This document shows, piece after piece, positions 50,729-60,349 of a stretch of 64,000 nucleotides of DNA. How positions within the stretch are numbered: the first letter of the stretch is position 1; the number at the start of each line of letters is the position of its first letter. The stretch lies in NCBI RefSeq assembly GCF_010671605.1, contig NZ_JAABOO010000001.1:620001-684000 (forward strand), given 5' to 3'. A program made the position numbers and the translations under genes. The notes under the pieces are model-generated. The model saw only the letters and a list, made by a program, of their open reading frames with translations, was not told the DNA's origin and ran no database searches. Origin of the DNA: Leptobacterium flavescens (GTDB lineage: Bacteria; Bacteroidota; Bacteroidia; Flavobacteriales; Flavobacteriaceae).

Positions 50729-52078
50729 ATGAAAATAATAATTGCAGGTGCCGGTGAGGTGGGATTTCATTTAGCAAAACTTCTTTCTTATGAATCCCAG
50801 GATATCATTCTCATAGACACAGATAAGGAAAGCCTGGGCTACGCAGATACTCATTTAGATATTAAAGTATTAAAGGGAGATGCCACTTCTGTAAGTATTC
50901 TGAAGGAGGCCAATGTTGCTAATTCCGATCTGGTTATCGGGGTTACTTCTTCCGAAACTACCAATATCACTCTTTGTCTCCTGGCAAAGCAACTGGGATG
51001 TAAAAGAACCATTGCACGTATCTCCAATACAGAATTTATCGATAAGAAAGAGGAGATCCGTTTTGCAGATCTGGGAATTGATGAACTTATCTCTCCCGAA
51101 GAGCTTGCAGCCGAAGAGATCCAGTTATTATTAGATCAGTCTGCCTTTAACGACAGTTATGAATTCGAGAACGGAGCCCTAATTATGGTGGGGACTTCCC
51201 TTCAGCGAACCGCGCCTTTTGTCGGGAAATCTGTAAAAGATGCAGCCAGTATTTTTCCGGAATTACATTTTGTACCTATTGCTATTCAACGATTCGGAAC
51301 TCAATACACGCTTATTCCCAGAGGAGATACCATCTTTAAGGAAGGAGATCAGGCTTATTTTGTAACCTCTAAGGAAGGAGTGGACGAACTTTATAAGCTT
51401 ATTGGTAAAACCAGGGAAGAGATCAAGGATGTTATGATCCTTGGCGGGAGTAAGATCGGGTTTAAAGCTACCCGTGACCTTTGCTGCAATAAGTTTAAGG
51501 TTAAGCTTATAGAGATTAACAGGAACAAGGCTTTCGATCTTGCCGATGAACTTCCGAATGCACTGATCATCAATGGAGACGGGCGTAATGTAGAACTGCT
51601 GGAAGAAGAGAATATAGAAGAAATGGATGCCTTTATTGCGGTAACCGGAAATTCAGAAACCAATATCATGTCATGCCTGGTAGCCAAATCGAAGAATATA
51701 AAAAAGACCATAGCCCTGGTGGAGAATATGGACTATTTTCAACTGTCCCACTCCATTGGTATTGATACACTCATAAACAAAAAGCTACTGGCGGCGAACA
51801 ATATATTCAGGCATATCAGAAAAGGAGAAGTAGTGGCTCTTACCCGCCTGAATAATCTGAATGCTGAGATCCTGGAGTTTATCGTTAAGCCGTCATCAGC
51901 AGTAACAGGCAAGAAAATAAAAAATATCGATTTCCCCAGATCGGCTATTATCGGTGGGGTTATACGAGACAACGTAGGGATCATTGCCCTGGGTGATTTT
52001 GAAATTAGGGCCGGCGATCGTGTGGTTGTCTGCAGCCTTCCCCGCTCTATCTCAAAAGTTGAAAAATTATTCCTCTAA
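50729..52078 (+). CDS. trkA: Trk potassium-uptake regulator TrkA
   Basis: Cytoplasmic regulatory subunit that binds TrkH and controls potassium uptake. It is a 449-residue protein with two RCK_N Rossmann domains (IIAGAGEVGFHLAKLLS at 3-19, and IMILGGSKIGFKATRDLC-like repeat near 233-250) each followed by an RCK_C domain. This two-unit layout is the TrkA rather than the KtrA type. I start at the ATG giving MKIIIAG: it fits the -7 box and the family start. A 6-base gap to trkH makes one operon, probably co-translated. Confidence 0.93.
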   Translation: MKIIIAGAGEVGFHLAKLLSYESQDIILIDTDKESLGYADTHLDIKVLKGDATSVSILKEANVANSDLVIGVTSSETTNITLCLLAKQLGCKRTIARISNTEFIDKKEEIRFADLGIDELISPEELAAEEIQLLLDQSAFNDSYEFENGALIMVGTSLQRTAPFVGKSVKDAASIFPELHFVPIAIQRFGTQYTLIPRGDTIFKEGDQAYFVTSKEGVDELYKLIGKTREEIKDVMILGGSKIGFKATRDLCCNKFKVKLIEINRNKAFDLADELPNALIINGDGRNVELLEEENIEEMDAFIAVTGNSETNIMSCLVAKSKNIKKTIALVENMDYFQLSHSIGIDTLINKKLLAANNIFRHIRKGEVVALTRLNNLNAEILEFIVKPSSAVTGKKIKNIDFPRSAIIGGVIRDNVGIIALGDFEIRAGDRVVVCSLPRSISKVEKLFL

Positions 52079-52084
52079 GACCTC

Positions 52085-53575
52085 ATGAAACTTAACACCA
52101 AAATCATTTTTCATATCATGGGGCTTTTGCTCCTCTTTAACGGGGGGTTTATGCTGATCTCAGCTCTGATCAGCGGGATCTATAAAGACGGAGTGACCTT
52201 CGATATCTTTCTGGCAGGGATCACAACTATTTTTTCCGGGATCCTGCTTATGTTCGTAACCCGGGACCATAAAAGAGAGGTAAAGAAAAAAGAAGGATAT
52301 ATCATTGTTACCTTCGGATGGCTGATCATGTCATTATCCGGTACCCTCCCCTATATTTTTTCGGACAGTATTCCCGATCTGACCAATGCTTTTTTTGAGA
52401 CCATGTCGGGTTATACCACCACGGGAGCTTCCATTCTTAACGATATTGAATCCCTTCCCGAAGGGATATTGTTTTGGAGGAGTACCACACACTGGATTGG
52501 CGGGATGGGGATCATTGTACTTGCCATTGCCATTTTACCACTTCTGGGAATCGGAGGAATGCAGCTGTTTACTGCAGAAGCTCCCGGACCCAGTGCAGAT
52601 AAGCTTCACCCCAGAATTACGGATACGGCTAAAAGATTATGGCTCATCTATTTCGGTTATACGGCTGCAGAGACCATTCTGCTGAAAATTGCAGGAATGT
52701 CTTTTTTCGATGCTATAAACCATTCGATGGCCACGCTTTCTACCGGAGGTTTTTCTACAAAGAATGCCAGTGTAGCCTATTGGAATGACAACCCGGCCAT
52801 TCAATATATCATTATCGTATTTATGTTCCTTGCGGGAAGTAACTTTATTCTGAGTTATTTTGCTTTTAAAGGCAAAGTTCAGAAAGTCCTGAGGGATGAT
52901 GAATTTAAATTTTACTTTCGCGGAATAGCTGCTTTTACGGTTATTGCCGCCGTATTTATCTTTTTTCAGGCCAATGTACCTGTTTCAGATTACCACCCAA
53001 TGGTACTCGGTAAATTTGAGAGCGCCGTACGCCACGCCCTGTTTCAGGTGGTAGCTATTACAACTACCACAGGTTTTGTTACCGCCGATTTTACCGCCTG
53101 GACCCCTTTGCTAACCGTTCTCTTTTTCGGGATCATGTTTATGGGAGGTTCGGCCGGATCTACAGCCGGAGGTGTTAAAGTTGTAAGGCATATGCTTATG
53201 ATTAGGAACGGTCTGCTCGAATTTAAAAGGACCTTGCATCCGAATGCGGTTATCCCTGTACGTTATAACAACAAATCGGTTTCCGGAGAGATCGTATATA
53301 CTATCCTGGCCTTTTTTATCCTGTATATGCTGATGTTTATCATCGGGGCTTTGGTTCTTGGTTTTCTGGGACTGGATTTTGAATCGGCTATCGGAGGAGC
53401 AGCATCTTCTATTGGAAATGTAGGGCCTGCCCTCGGAGATCTAGGGCCTCTCGACAACTATAACTCACTGCCTTCTGCCGGAAAATGGTGGTGTTCATTC
53501 TTAATGCTTATCGGAAGGCTGGAATTATTTACCGTACTTATCTTGTTAACTCCTTATTTCTGGAAAAAATCCTGA
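52085..53575 (+). CDS. trkH: TrkH-family potassium channel subunit
   Basis: A 496-residue ion-translocating membrane protein. It holds the four M1-P-M2 repeats of the SKT family, with selectivity-filter segments visible as SGYTTTGASI (about 113-122), STGGFS, TTTTGFVTAD and the SIGNVGPALG region near the end. The conserved GGSAGSTAGG also appears. Together with TrkA it imports potassium, driven by membrane potential or ATP binding. It is placed right after trkA and ended by a weak hairpin. Confidence 0.93.
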   Translation: MKLNTKIIFHIMGLLLLFNGGFMLISALISGIYKDGVTFDIFLAGITTIFSGILLMFVTRDHKREVKKKEGYIIVTFGWLIMSLSGTLPYIFSDSIPDLTNAFFETMSGYTTTGASILNDIESLPEGILFWRSTTHWIGGMGIIVLAIAILPLLGIGGMQLFTAEAPGPSADKLHPRITDTAKRLWLIYFGYTAAETILLKIAGMSFFDAINHSMATLSTGGFSTKNASVAYWNDNPAIQYIIIVFMFLAGSNFILSYFAFKGKVQKVLRDDEFKFYFRGIAAFTVIAAVFIFFQANVPVSDYHPMVLGKFESAVRHALFQVVAITTTTGFVTADFTAWTPLLTVLFFGIMFMGGSAGSTAGGVKVVRHMLMIRNGLLEFKRTLHPNAVIPVRYNNKSVSGEIVYTILAFFILYMLMFIIGALVLGFLGLDFESAIGGAASSIGNVGPALGDLGPLDNYNSLPSAGKWWCSFLMLIGRLELFTVLILLTPYFWKKS

Positions 53576-53593
53576 TATATAAAAAGGAGAAGA

Positions 53594-53614
53594 CCCTGAC
53601 ATTTATTGCCAGGG
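53594..53614. terminator. Weak hairpin after trkH
   Basis: CCCTG (53594-53598) pairs with CAGGG (53610-53614) around an 11-base loop. Only a short T-rich tail on the minus strand, so weaker than the others. Confidence 0.35.
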
Positions 53615-53658
53615 CCTGTAATTAACATGAAACACCCCTATAAAAAGTTTAGCTTTTA

Positions 53659-56016
53659 TTAAAAGTTAGAGCCTATATTTCCCTGTCCGATCAGGTTAGC
53701 AAGGTTCTGTGTACTTTCGTGAACGTTGATGTAACCGTCAAAATCCAATAACTGCTCATAGTTGATAGGAGTTCCGTCATTTAATGCATTTACGGAAGTA
53801 CGGCTTAGTCCGTTATCGCCATTTACATCCGTAAGGCTGATTACGATAGGGCCTGTTGTAATCGCATCATTCATATGAATATGAGATGGGCTCAATACAC
53901 CAGGAATAGTGTTCTCTAACTGAAGCGTTACCAAAGTATATCCGTTGTTACGTTGTGCAAAAGTTGCTGTTCCGGAAATAGCAGGATTATCAATACTGTT
54001 TAGCGGGTAAACGATGGACTCTCCTGTTAAGGCATTTTGTCCTATATCTCCCTGTCCGATTAAGTTAGCAAGGTTCTGCGCACTTTCGTGAACGTTGATG
54101 TAACCATTAAAATCCAATAGCTGCTCGTAGTTGATAGGAGTTCCGTCATTTAAAGCGTTTACTGAAGTACGGCTTAATCCGTTATCACCGTTTACATCCG
54201 TAAGGCTGATCACGATCTCTCCACCTTCAGCAGCAGTATTCATATGAATATGTGAAGGACTTAATACGCCTGGAATAGTGTTCTCTAACTGAAGTGTTAC
54301 CAAAGTATATCCGTTGTTACGCTGTGCAAAAGTTGCAACACCTGAAATAGCTGGGTTATCCACACTGTTTAGTGGGTATTCGACAGATTCTCCGGTTAAG
54401 GCATTTTGTCCTATATCTCCCTGTCCGATAAGATTAGCAAGATTCTGCGCACTTTCGTGAACATTGATGTAACCATTAAAATCCAATAGTTGCTCGTAGT
54501 TGATAGGAGTTCCATCATTTAAAGCGTTTACTGAAGTACGGCTTAATCCGTTATCCCCGTTTACATCGGTAAGACTGATCACGATCTCTCCACCTTCAGC
54601 AGCAGTATTCATATGAATATGTGAAGGGCTTAATACGCCTGGAATAGTGTTCTCTAACTGAAGCGTTACCAAAGTATATCCGTTATTACGTTGTGCAAAA
54701 GTTGCAACACCTGAGATAGAAGGATTATCCACACTATTTAGTGGGTATTCGATAGATTCTCCGGTTAAGGCATTCTGTCCTATGTCTCCCTGTCCGATCA
54801 GGTTAGCAAGATTCTGTGCACTTTCGTGAACATTGATGTAACCATTAAAATCCAATAGTTGCTCGTAATTGATAGGAGTTCCGTCATTCAATGCATTTAC
54901 AGAAGTACGGCTTAATCCGTTATCCCCATTTACATCGGTAAGACTGATTACGATATCTCCACCTTCGGCAGCAGTATTCATATGAATGTGTGAAGGACTT
55001 AATACGCCTGGAATAGTGTTTTCAAGCTGAAGTGTTACCAAAGTATATCCGTTGTTACGTTGTGCAAAGGTTGCAACACCTGAAATAGCAGGATTATCAA
55101 CGCTGTTTAACGGGTATTCGATAGATTCTCCAGTTAAGGCATTTTGTCCTATATCTCCCTGTCCGATAAGGTTAGCAAGGTTTTCTGTACTTTCGTGAAC
55201 GTTGATGTAACCGTTAAAGTCCAATAGTTGCTCATAGTTGATAGGAGTTCCGTCATTCAACTCTCTAACAGAGGTACGGCTTAATCCGTTATCCCCGTTT
55301 ACATCGGTAAGACTGATCACGATATCCCCACCTTCGGCAGCAGTATTCATATGAATATGAGAAGGACTCAATACACCTGGAATCGTGTTTTCTAACTGAA
55401 GTGTTACCAGCGTATTTCCATTGTTACGCTCTGCAAAGGTTGCAACACCTGAGATAGCAGGGTTGTCAACACTGTTAAGCGGGTACTCAATAAATTCTCC
55501 GGTTAAAGCATTCTGTCCTACATCTCCCTGAGCTATTAGAGTAGCCAGGTTTTCTTCACTTTCATGAACATTGATGTAACCGTTAAAGTTCAGAATTTCT
55601 TCATAAGTAACAGGCGTCCCGTCATCTAAAGTTGTAAACGTGGTTGTACTATAACCCGAATCTCCGTCTACAGATTCAAGAGAAATTACAATATCTCCGC
55701 CTTCTGCTGCAGTACCCATATGAATATGAGCCGGACTGATTACCCCTTCTATCGTATTGGTAAGTGCCAGTCTTACAGTTACGGAATTATCGTCGTTTTC
55801 CAGGAAAGTAGCGGTTCCGTAAATTCTTTCGTTACTTACAGATCCAAGCTGGAAGACACCGGCTTCTCCGGTAGGTACAGGATCTGCTGTATCCTCTAAT
55901 TCAGGTTCCGGTTCGGTCAGTATTTCTTCATCATCATTACTACAGTTGGTTAAGCTCAGAGACAGTACCATGATAAGGCTTAGGAACATACCCCTTTTTA
56001 GTTTTAATTTTTTCAT
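53659..56016 (-). CDS. Lipoprotein with six CHRD modules
   Basis: A 785-residue lipoprotein. The signal peptide ends in the lipobox SLTNC with C25. SNDDEE follows, which resembles the flavobacterial surface-export signal, so the protein is probably displayed outside. A short acidic, proline-rich linker (30-50) precedes six CHRD (chordin-like) modules of 123 residues. Module 1 is divergent; modules 2-6 (from residues 178, 301, 424, 547 and 670) are nearly identical. Each has SPSHIHMNTAAEGG and INVHES motifs. Module 6 differs at the GG loop (DAITTGPIV). CHRD function in bacteria is unknown; adhesion or copper or calcium binding are guesses. Confidence 0.9.
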   Translation of the reverse strand: MKKLKLKRGMFLSLIMVLSLSLTNCSNDDEEILTEPEPELEDTADPVPTGEAGVFQLGSVSNERIYGTATFLENDDNSVTVRLALTNTIEGVISPAHIHMGTAAEGGDIVISLESVDGDSGYSTTTFTTLDDGTPVTYEEILNFNGYINVHESEENLATLIAQGDVGQNALTGEFIEYPLNSVDNPAISGVATFAERNNGNTLVTLQLENTIPGVLSPSHIHMNTAAEGGDIVISLTDVNGDNGLSRTSVRELNDGTPINYEQLLDFNGYINVHESTENLANLIGQGDIGQNALTGESIEYPLNSVDNPAISGVATFAQRNNGYTLVTLQLENTIPGVLSPSHIHMNTAAEGGDIVISLTDVNGDNGLSRTSVNALNDGTPINYEQLLDFNGYINVHESAQNLANLIGQGDIGQNALTGESIEYPLNSVDNPSISGVATFAQRNNGYTLVTLQLENTIPGVLSPSHIHMNTAAEGGEIVISLTDVNGDNGLSRTSVNALNDGTPINYEQLLDFNGYINVHESAQNLANLIGQGDIGQNALTGESVEYPLNSVDNPAISGVATFAQRNNGYTLVTLQLENTIPGVLSPSHIHMNTAAEGGEIVISLTDVNGDNGLSRTSVNALNDGTPINYEQLLDFNGYINVHESAQNLANLIGQGDIGQNALTGESIVYPLNSIDNPAISGTATFAQRNNGYTLVTLQLENTIPGVLSPSHIHMNDAITTGPIVISLTDVNGDNGLSRTSVNALNDGTPINYEQLLDFDGYINVHESTQNLANLIGQGNIGSNF
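53662..55485 (-). repeat. Five tandem 369-bp CHRD repeats
   Basis: Units of 369 bp (123 codons): 55117-55485, 54748-55116, 54379-54747, 54010-54378, and a last partial unit 53662-54009 (116 codons). Compared stretches are about 90% identical at DNA level, so the repeats arose or were homogenised recently. Confidence 0.92.
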
Positions 56017-56246
56017 AACATTAATTTTTTTTTACGTCAGCACTTACGAGGAATAAATTCTATCAGTTTTAAAAAATCAATATTGCTGTTAGGAGAGGTA
56101 TTCTTAAAAATCGGTCGATCCTTGCTATTTATTGATGGATTTTCATAAAAATTTAAAAATATTTTAATTCAATTGAGAGTTTGTGTAAAAGATCAAATAT
56201 TTTTTAAGACTTAACATTTTGTTGGTTTTAACACTTTTTAACAAAA

Positions 56247-56272
56247 AAACCGGAAGTATCGACTTCCGGTTT
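56247..56272 (-). terminator. Terminator after the aspartate aminotransferase gene
   Basis: AAACCGGAAGT (56247-56257) pairs with ACTTCCGGTTT (56262-56272) around ATCG. A perfect stem; on the minus strand a run of seven T follows. Confidence 0.88.
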
Positions 56273-56300
56273 CTCATTATAAATGTTTTTGATCTTCGTA

Positions 56301-57485
56301 TTAAAGTACTGTTTTGATCCTCCTGATCGCTTCTCTAAGCTCTTCTTCAGAGGCTGCATAGGAGATCCTGATACAGTTCGGGTTTCCGAATGCTTCTCCG
56401 GTAACCGTGGCTACATTTGCTTCTTCCAGTAAATACATAGAAAAGTCTGAAGCATTTTCTATTTTCTTCCCGTTCAGGCTTTTTCCGAAGAAAGAAGAAA
56501 TATCAGGAAAAATATAGAATGCGCCTTCAGGAAGGTTCAGTTTAAAGCCTTCTATCTCTCCAAGAAGCTGAAGTACCATATCCCTTCGTTTATGGAATTC
56601 ATCTATCATGTACTGGATCTTACTTTTCGGAGCTTCTAATGCAGCAATGGTAGCGCGTTGTCCTATGGCATTGGCTCCACTGGTAATTTGTCCCTGTATC
56701 TTATTACAGGCCCTGGCAATCCACGCGGGAGCTCCGATATATCCGATACGCCATCCGGTCATTGCAAATGCTTTGGACACCCCATTAACGGTAACCGTCC
56801 TGTCGTACATTCCGTCTATAGCCGCAATGCTCACATGGCCGTCCGCAAAATTAATATGCTCGTAGATCTCATCGGAAACCACATAGATATTCGGGTGTTT
56901 CTTAAGCACCTCAGCTAAGGCCTCCAGTTCCTCTTTACTGTAAACAGAACCACTTGGGTTGCAAGGAGAGCTATACCAAAGCATTTTTGTTTTTGGTGTA
57001 ATCGCTGCTTCCAGCTGCTCCGGAGTCATCTTAAAATCGTTTTCAATAGAAGTCGGTACTTCTACCGGTACTCCTTCAGCTATTTTAACGATATCCGAAT
57101 AACTCACCCAGTAAGGTGCGGGTAATATAACTTCATCGCCCGGATTGATCATTACCATAGCCACATTGGCCAGGGATTGTTTGGCTCCTGTAGATACTAC
57201 GATCTGGTCTGCCTTATAATCAAGTCCGTTATCTCTTTTAAACTTATGAATGATGGCCTCTTTCAAGTCGCCGTATCCGTCTACCGGAGGATAACTGCTA
57301 TAGTTATCATGAATAGCCTGAATGGCTGCTTCTTTTATAAATTCGGGAATATTAAAATCGGGCTCTCCTAAACTAAGTCCGATAATATCTTTTCCCTGCC
57401 CTCTTAATTCTCTGGCTTTTGCGGCCATAGCAAGAGTGGCCGAAGTAGACATGTTTACAATCCTTTCAGATAATTGATCATTCAT
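56301..57485 (-). CDS. aspC: Aspartate aminotransferase family protein
   Basis: A 394-residue PLP aminotransferase. The PLP lysine is K238 in VNGVSKAFAMTGWRIGYI, with YSSPCNPSGSVYS (171-183) and SDEIYEHI (204-211) also typical. The N-terminus (ATLAMAAKARELRGQGKDIIGLSLGEPDF) fits the AspC/prephenate aminotransferase subgroup Ib. It probably interconverts aspartate and oxaloacetate; glutamate-prephenate activity is also possible. It is transcribed after the desaturase gene with a 21-base gap, so the two may form one operon. Confidence 0.92.
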   Translation of the reverse strand: MNDQLSERIVNMSTSATLAMAAKARELRGQGKDIIGLSLGEPDFNIPEFIKEAAIQAIHDNYSSYPPVDGYGDLKEAIIHKFKRDNGLDYKADQIVVSTGAKQSLANVAMVMINPGDEVILPAPYWVSYSDIVKIAEGVPVEVPTSIENDFKMTPEQLEAAITPKTKMLWYSSPCNPSGSVYSKEELEALAEVLKKHPNIYVVSDEIYEHINFADGHVSIAAIDGMYDRTVTVNGVSKAFAMTGWRIGYIGAPAWIARACNKIQGQITSGANAIGQRATIAALEAPKSKIQYMIDEFHKRRDMVLQLLGEIEGFKLNLPEGAFYIFPDISSFFGKSLNGKKIENASDFSMYLLEEANVATVTGEAFGNPNCIRISYAASEEELREAIRRIKTVL

Positions 57486-57506
57486 TTTGGTTGATTAATT
57501 AATAGT

Positions 57507-58610
57507 TTACGAAAACTGAATTGCCGGTTTTCTTCCCAATTCCTTTAGATGTTTAAAATGTGAGGCTATTGCTTTTCTTGTTGTCTTATATTCATTATAA
57601 GGCAAATTGAATTCCTTAGCCGTTTCCTTCACAATTTTAGAGATTTTCGTATAGTGAATATGACTGATATTCGGGAAAATATGATGTTCAACCTGATGAT
57701 TTAATCCCCCGGTAAACCAGTTTACAACCTTGTTTTTGGTAGAGAAATTCACCGTGGTAAACAACTGGTGAACCGCCCAGGTATTCTTCATTGTACCTGT
57801 TTCGTCCGGGATCATCGTATCTACTTCCTCAACCACATGTGCCAATTGAAATACGACGCTCAAAATTAATCCTGCCGTATAATGCATTGCAAAAAATCCT
57901 ATTAAGATCTTCCACCATGCGATATCAAGGAAAACCATGGGTATTACTATCCAGATTGATATATAAATAAGTTTTGTTACGATCAATAAACTCCACTCTT
58001 TGGCCGGATTCGGGAATTTCCCATAAGAGAGTTTTCTCTTGAGGTATCCTCTCATCTGCTTGAAATCTGTGGTTATTGCCCAGTTAATGGTCAACAAGCC
58101 ATATAGCAGAACCGAGTAGAAATGTTGAAACCTGTGAAAACGGTACCATTTTGCATGCCTTGAAAAGCGCATAACCCTACCCGCATCAAGATCTTCATCA
58201 TGACCGTGAATATTTGTATAGGTATGGTGCAACACATTGTGCTGTACTTTCCAGTTGTATACATTTCCTGCCAGGATATAGATACTGGCTCCCATTAATC
58301 TGTTGATCCAAGGTTTGGATGAATAGGAACCGTGATTTCCATCGTGCATAACGTTCATTCCCACTCCTGCCATTCCAACACCAATAATTACCGTAAACAG
58401 TAATTTGATCCATTCATTTACATCAAGGGTAAGGATTAAAAAATAGGGAGTAAGGAAAATGGAAAACATTACAATCGTTTTCAGATATAGTTTCCAGTTT
58501 CCGGTTTTCTTTATTTTATTTTCTTTAAAATACGCATTTACTCTTTGGTTAAGCGTCTTGAAGAATTGGGCTGTATCTCTTCTAGAGAATCTTATAGTTG
58601 TGTCAGACAT
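57507..58610 (-). CDS. Membrane fatty acid desaturase
   Basis: A 367-residue diiron desaturase. The three histidine boxes are HDGNH (89-93), HNVLHH (124-129) and HQVEHH (305-310), the last with glutamine in front, as in front-end (Delta-5/6, linoleoyl-CoA-type) desaturases. There is no cytochrome b5 domain, so electrons must come from a separate carrier. Several membrane segments surround the boxes. Flavobacteriaceae use such enzymes for membrane adaptation; the exact double-bond position is unknown. It is followed by aspC. Confidence 0.92.
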   Translation of the reverse strand: MSDTTIRFSRRDTAQFFKTLNQRVNAYFKENKIKKTGNWKLYLKTIVMFSIFLTPYFLILTLDVNEWIKLLFTVIIGVGMAGVGMNVMHDGNHGSYSSKPWINRLMGASIYILAGNVYNWKVQHNVLHHTYTNIHGHDEDLDAGRVMRFSRHAKWYRFHRFQHFYSVLLYGLLTINWAITTDFKQMRGYLKRKLSYGKFPNPAKEWSLLIVTKLIYISIWIVIPMVFLDIAWWKILIGFFAMHYTAGLILSVVFQLAHVVEEVDTMIPDETGTMKNTWAVHQLFTTVNFSTKNKVVNWFTGGLNHQVEHHIFPNISHIHYTKISKIVKETAKEFNLPYNEYKTTRKAIASHFKHLKELGRKPAIQFS

Positions 58611-58650
58611 ATATTTTTTCTCTTTTTATAACTTAAAATTTATTTCCCGC

Positions 58651-58658
58651 CAAAGGTA
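58651..58658 (-). promoter_or_regulatory. -7 promoter box of the desaturase gene
   Basis: On the minus strand TACCTTTG matches TAnnTTTG, about 41 bases before the start. Confidence 0.5.
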
Positions 58659-58721
58659 CATATTTATACTATCATGGCTCTGTTAAGATCTATTAAATAT
58701 TCAATAAGTGCTTAAAAAGAT

Positions 58722-58729
58722 TACTTTTG
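58722..58729 (+). promoter_or_regulatory. -7 promoter box of rsmG
   Basis: TACTTTTG matches TAnnTTTG, 20 bases before the rsmG start. Confidence 0.55.
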
Positions 58730-58748
58730 TCAAAAATAACGCAGGTTA

Positions 58749-59378
58749 ATGGAAGAAATTATAAGATATTTCCCTTTTCTCAGCCAGGATCAGCAGGAAA
58801 AATTTGCAAAACTGGAGTCTCTTTACACAGAATGGAACTCTAAGATCAATGTAATTTCCCGCAAGGACATTGACCAGTTATACCTCAGACATGTACTTCA
58901 TTCACTGGGCGTTGCAAAAGTTGTCGATTTTCTTCCGGGCTCTTCCATCCTGGATGTGGGAACCGGAGGTGGTTTCCCCGGAATCCCTTTAGCCATCCTG
59001 TTTCCGGAAAGTCGTTTTTACCTGATAGACGCCATCGGAAAAAAGATAAAAGTAGTTAATGAAGTGGCTGAAGCCCTGGAACTGAAGAATGTAAAAGCAG
59101 AACATATACGTGCGGAAAAGGTAAAGGAATCTTTCGATTTTATCGTGAGCAGAGCGGTGACCAATATGCCCGATTTTGTAAAATGGGTGCGTAAAAAAAT
59201 AAAAAAAGAATCTCGTCACGATATCAGAAACGGAATTCTTTATCTAAAGGGAGGCGATCTGGATGAAGAATTGAAAAGTTTTGTAAATGCGCAGCAATTT
59301 AAGCTTTCCGACCATTTTGAAGATGAGTTCTTTGAAACCAAGAAAGTAGTATACCTTCCGTTAAAGTACCGGCCTTAA
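58749..59378 (+). CDS. rsmG: 16S rRNA (guanine-527-N7)-methyltransferase
   Basis: Methylates G527 of 16S rRNA, near the streptomycin site. The 209-residue protein has the GidB pattern: KLESLYTEWNSKINVISRKDIDQLYLRHVLHSL, then SAM motif ILDVGTGGGFPGIPLAILFPE and FYLIDAIGKKIKVVNEV, then FDFIVSRAVTNMPDF. Its own -7 box is 20 bases upstream. It lies convergent to the radical SAM gene; 65 bases lie between the stop codons as annotated, or 2 bases if the latter reads through its TGA. Confidence 0.95.
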   Translation: MEEIIRYFPFLSQDQQEKFAKLESLYTEWNSKINVISRKDIDQLYLRHVLHSLGVAKVVDFLPGSSILDVGTGGGFPGIPLAILFPESRFYLIDAIGKKIKVVNEVAEALELKNVKAEHIRAEKVKESFDFIVSRAVTNMPDFVKWVRKKIKKESRHDIRNGILYLKGGDLDEELKSFVNAQQFKLSDHFEDEFFETKKVVYLPLKYRP

Positions 59379-59443
59379 ATTTAGAGTATCTCCTCTTTCA
59401 GATATCCGTTACTTATCAATTCGCCTTTGGAGTTCAGTGCATG

Positions 59444-60349
59444 TCATTTATCCGATGCAGCTATAAGAATGGTATCGTTTAGCTGGTATTCAGTACAGAG
59501 CTCTTTCATTTTTTTGTAAAAAGCATTCCGGTAATACGCAGGCATTTCATTGCTATACTTAAAAAATTTATGGTACCTGGCTTCGAGTTCCGGATAGTGT
59601 TTTTTAATAGCCCTTAGCATTAAAGTTTTGCTATCGGCTTTGTCATTTCCGTACAATCCCAGCGTTGCCGGCAGCACATATTTAACATCGAGCGCCCTGA
59701 AAGTTGAAAAGAGTTTATGGAGTTGTTCCGTAGTATCGGAAATATATGGCAATAAAGGCATTAAACTTATCCCGGTAAAGAAACCTTCCTTCAGGGTTTT
59801 TTCTACGGCTTTTAGCCTTTTGGAGGGTCGGGTTGCGCCCGACTCAAATATTTTAGCCACTTCGTCCTCCAGGGTAGAAAAGGAGAAAGATATCAACACC
59901 CCACCCTTTAATTTCCCGTTTAGATCTGCAGGGAGGATGGCTCTCTTGTCTATCTCATGAAGGATATCGAAATCCCGCTCCAGAAGATCGGATTTGGTAA
60001 TAATATGTACCGGAAACCTGTGTTTTGCGATCACCTGAAGCGCCTTTCTGGTAAGCTGGTATTTTTCCTCTACCTGAAGATACGGATCCGTAGCCGATGA
60101 GAGTACTATAAATCCGTATTCTCCTTTCTTAGCACGATTAGCCAACTGCCGGTCCAGCAGGTCTATGGCATTTATCTTAACAGACAGGCTTTTTTCAAGG
60201 TTGGTTCCGTATTTACTTCCGCGGATATAGCAATAAAGGCAGTTAAAGGAACAACTGCTATACAGGTTTACCGTATAATTATCTAAAAACCAGGAATCCC
60301 TTTTTTTGGCTTTGTTTAAAATAGATTTAACTTCTATTTCTATTGACAT
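59444..60349 (-). CDS. SPL-family radical SAM protein
   Basis: A 301-residue radical SAM protein of the SPL (spore photoproduct lyase-like) or Rv2578c-type family. The cluster ligands are C33, C37 and C40 in CSFNCLYCYIRGSKYG. The rest of the TIM barrel has SATDPYLQVEEKYQLTRKAL and the GVLISFSFSTLEDEVAKIFE block. The gene ends with TGA at 59444-59446, but the same frame runs on for 20 more codons to TAA at 59381-59383, leaving only 2 bases to rsmG. It overlaps the AlkD-like gene by 23 bases, so the pair may be a DNA repair operon. Substrate unknown. Confidence 0.85.
   Translation of the reverse strand: MSIEIEVKSILNKAKKRDSWFLDNYTVNLYSSCSFNCLYCYIRGSKYGTNLEKSLSVKINAIDLLDRQLANRAKKGEYGFIVLSSATDPYLQVEEKYQLTRKALQVIAKHRFPVHIITKSDLLERDFDILHEIDKRAILPADLNGKLKGGVLISFSFSTLEDEVAKIFESGATRPSKRLKAVEKTLKEGFFTGISLMPLLPYISDTTEQLHKLFSTFRALDVKYVLPATLGLYGNDKADSKTLMLRAIKKHYPELEARYHKFFKYSNEMPAYYRNAFYKKMKELCTEYQLNDTILIAASDK

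Noticed and set aside
53662-55485. Repeats first suspected to be a CRISPR-like or satellite array
   Set aside because: Units are 369 bp, in frame, without spacers, and encode CHRD modules.
56017-56246. Upstream region of the CHRD lipoprotein scanned for phase-variation switches
   Set aside because: No inverted repeats of invertible type and no homopolymer longer than about nine bases in a position likely to shift frame.
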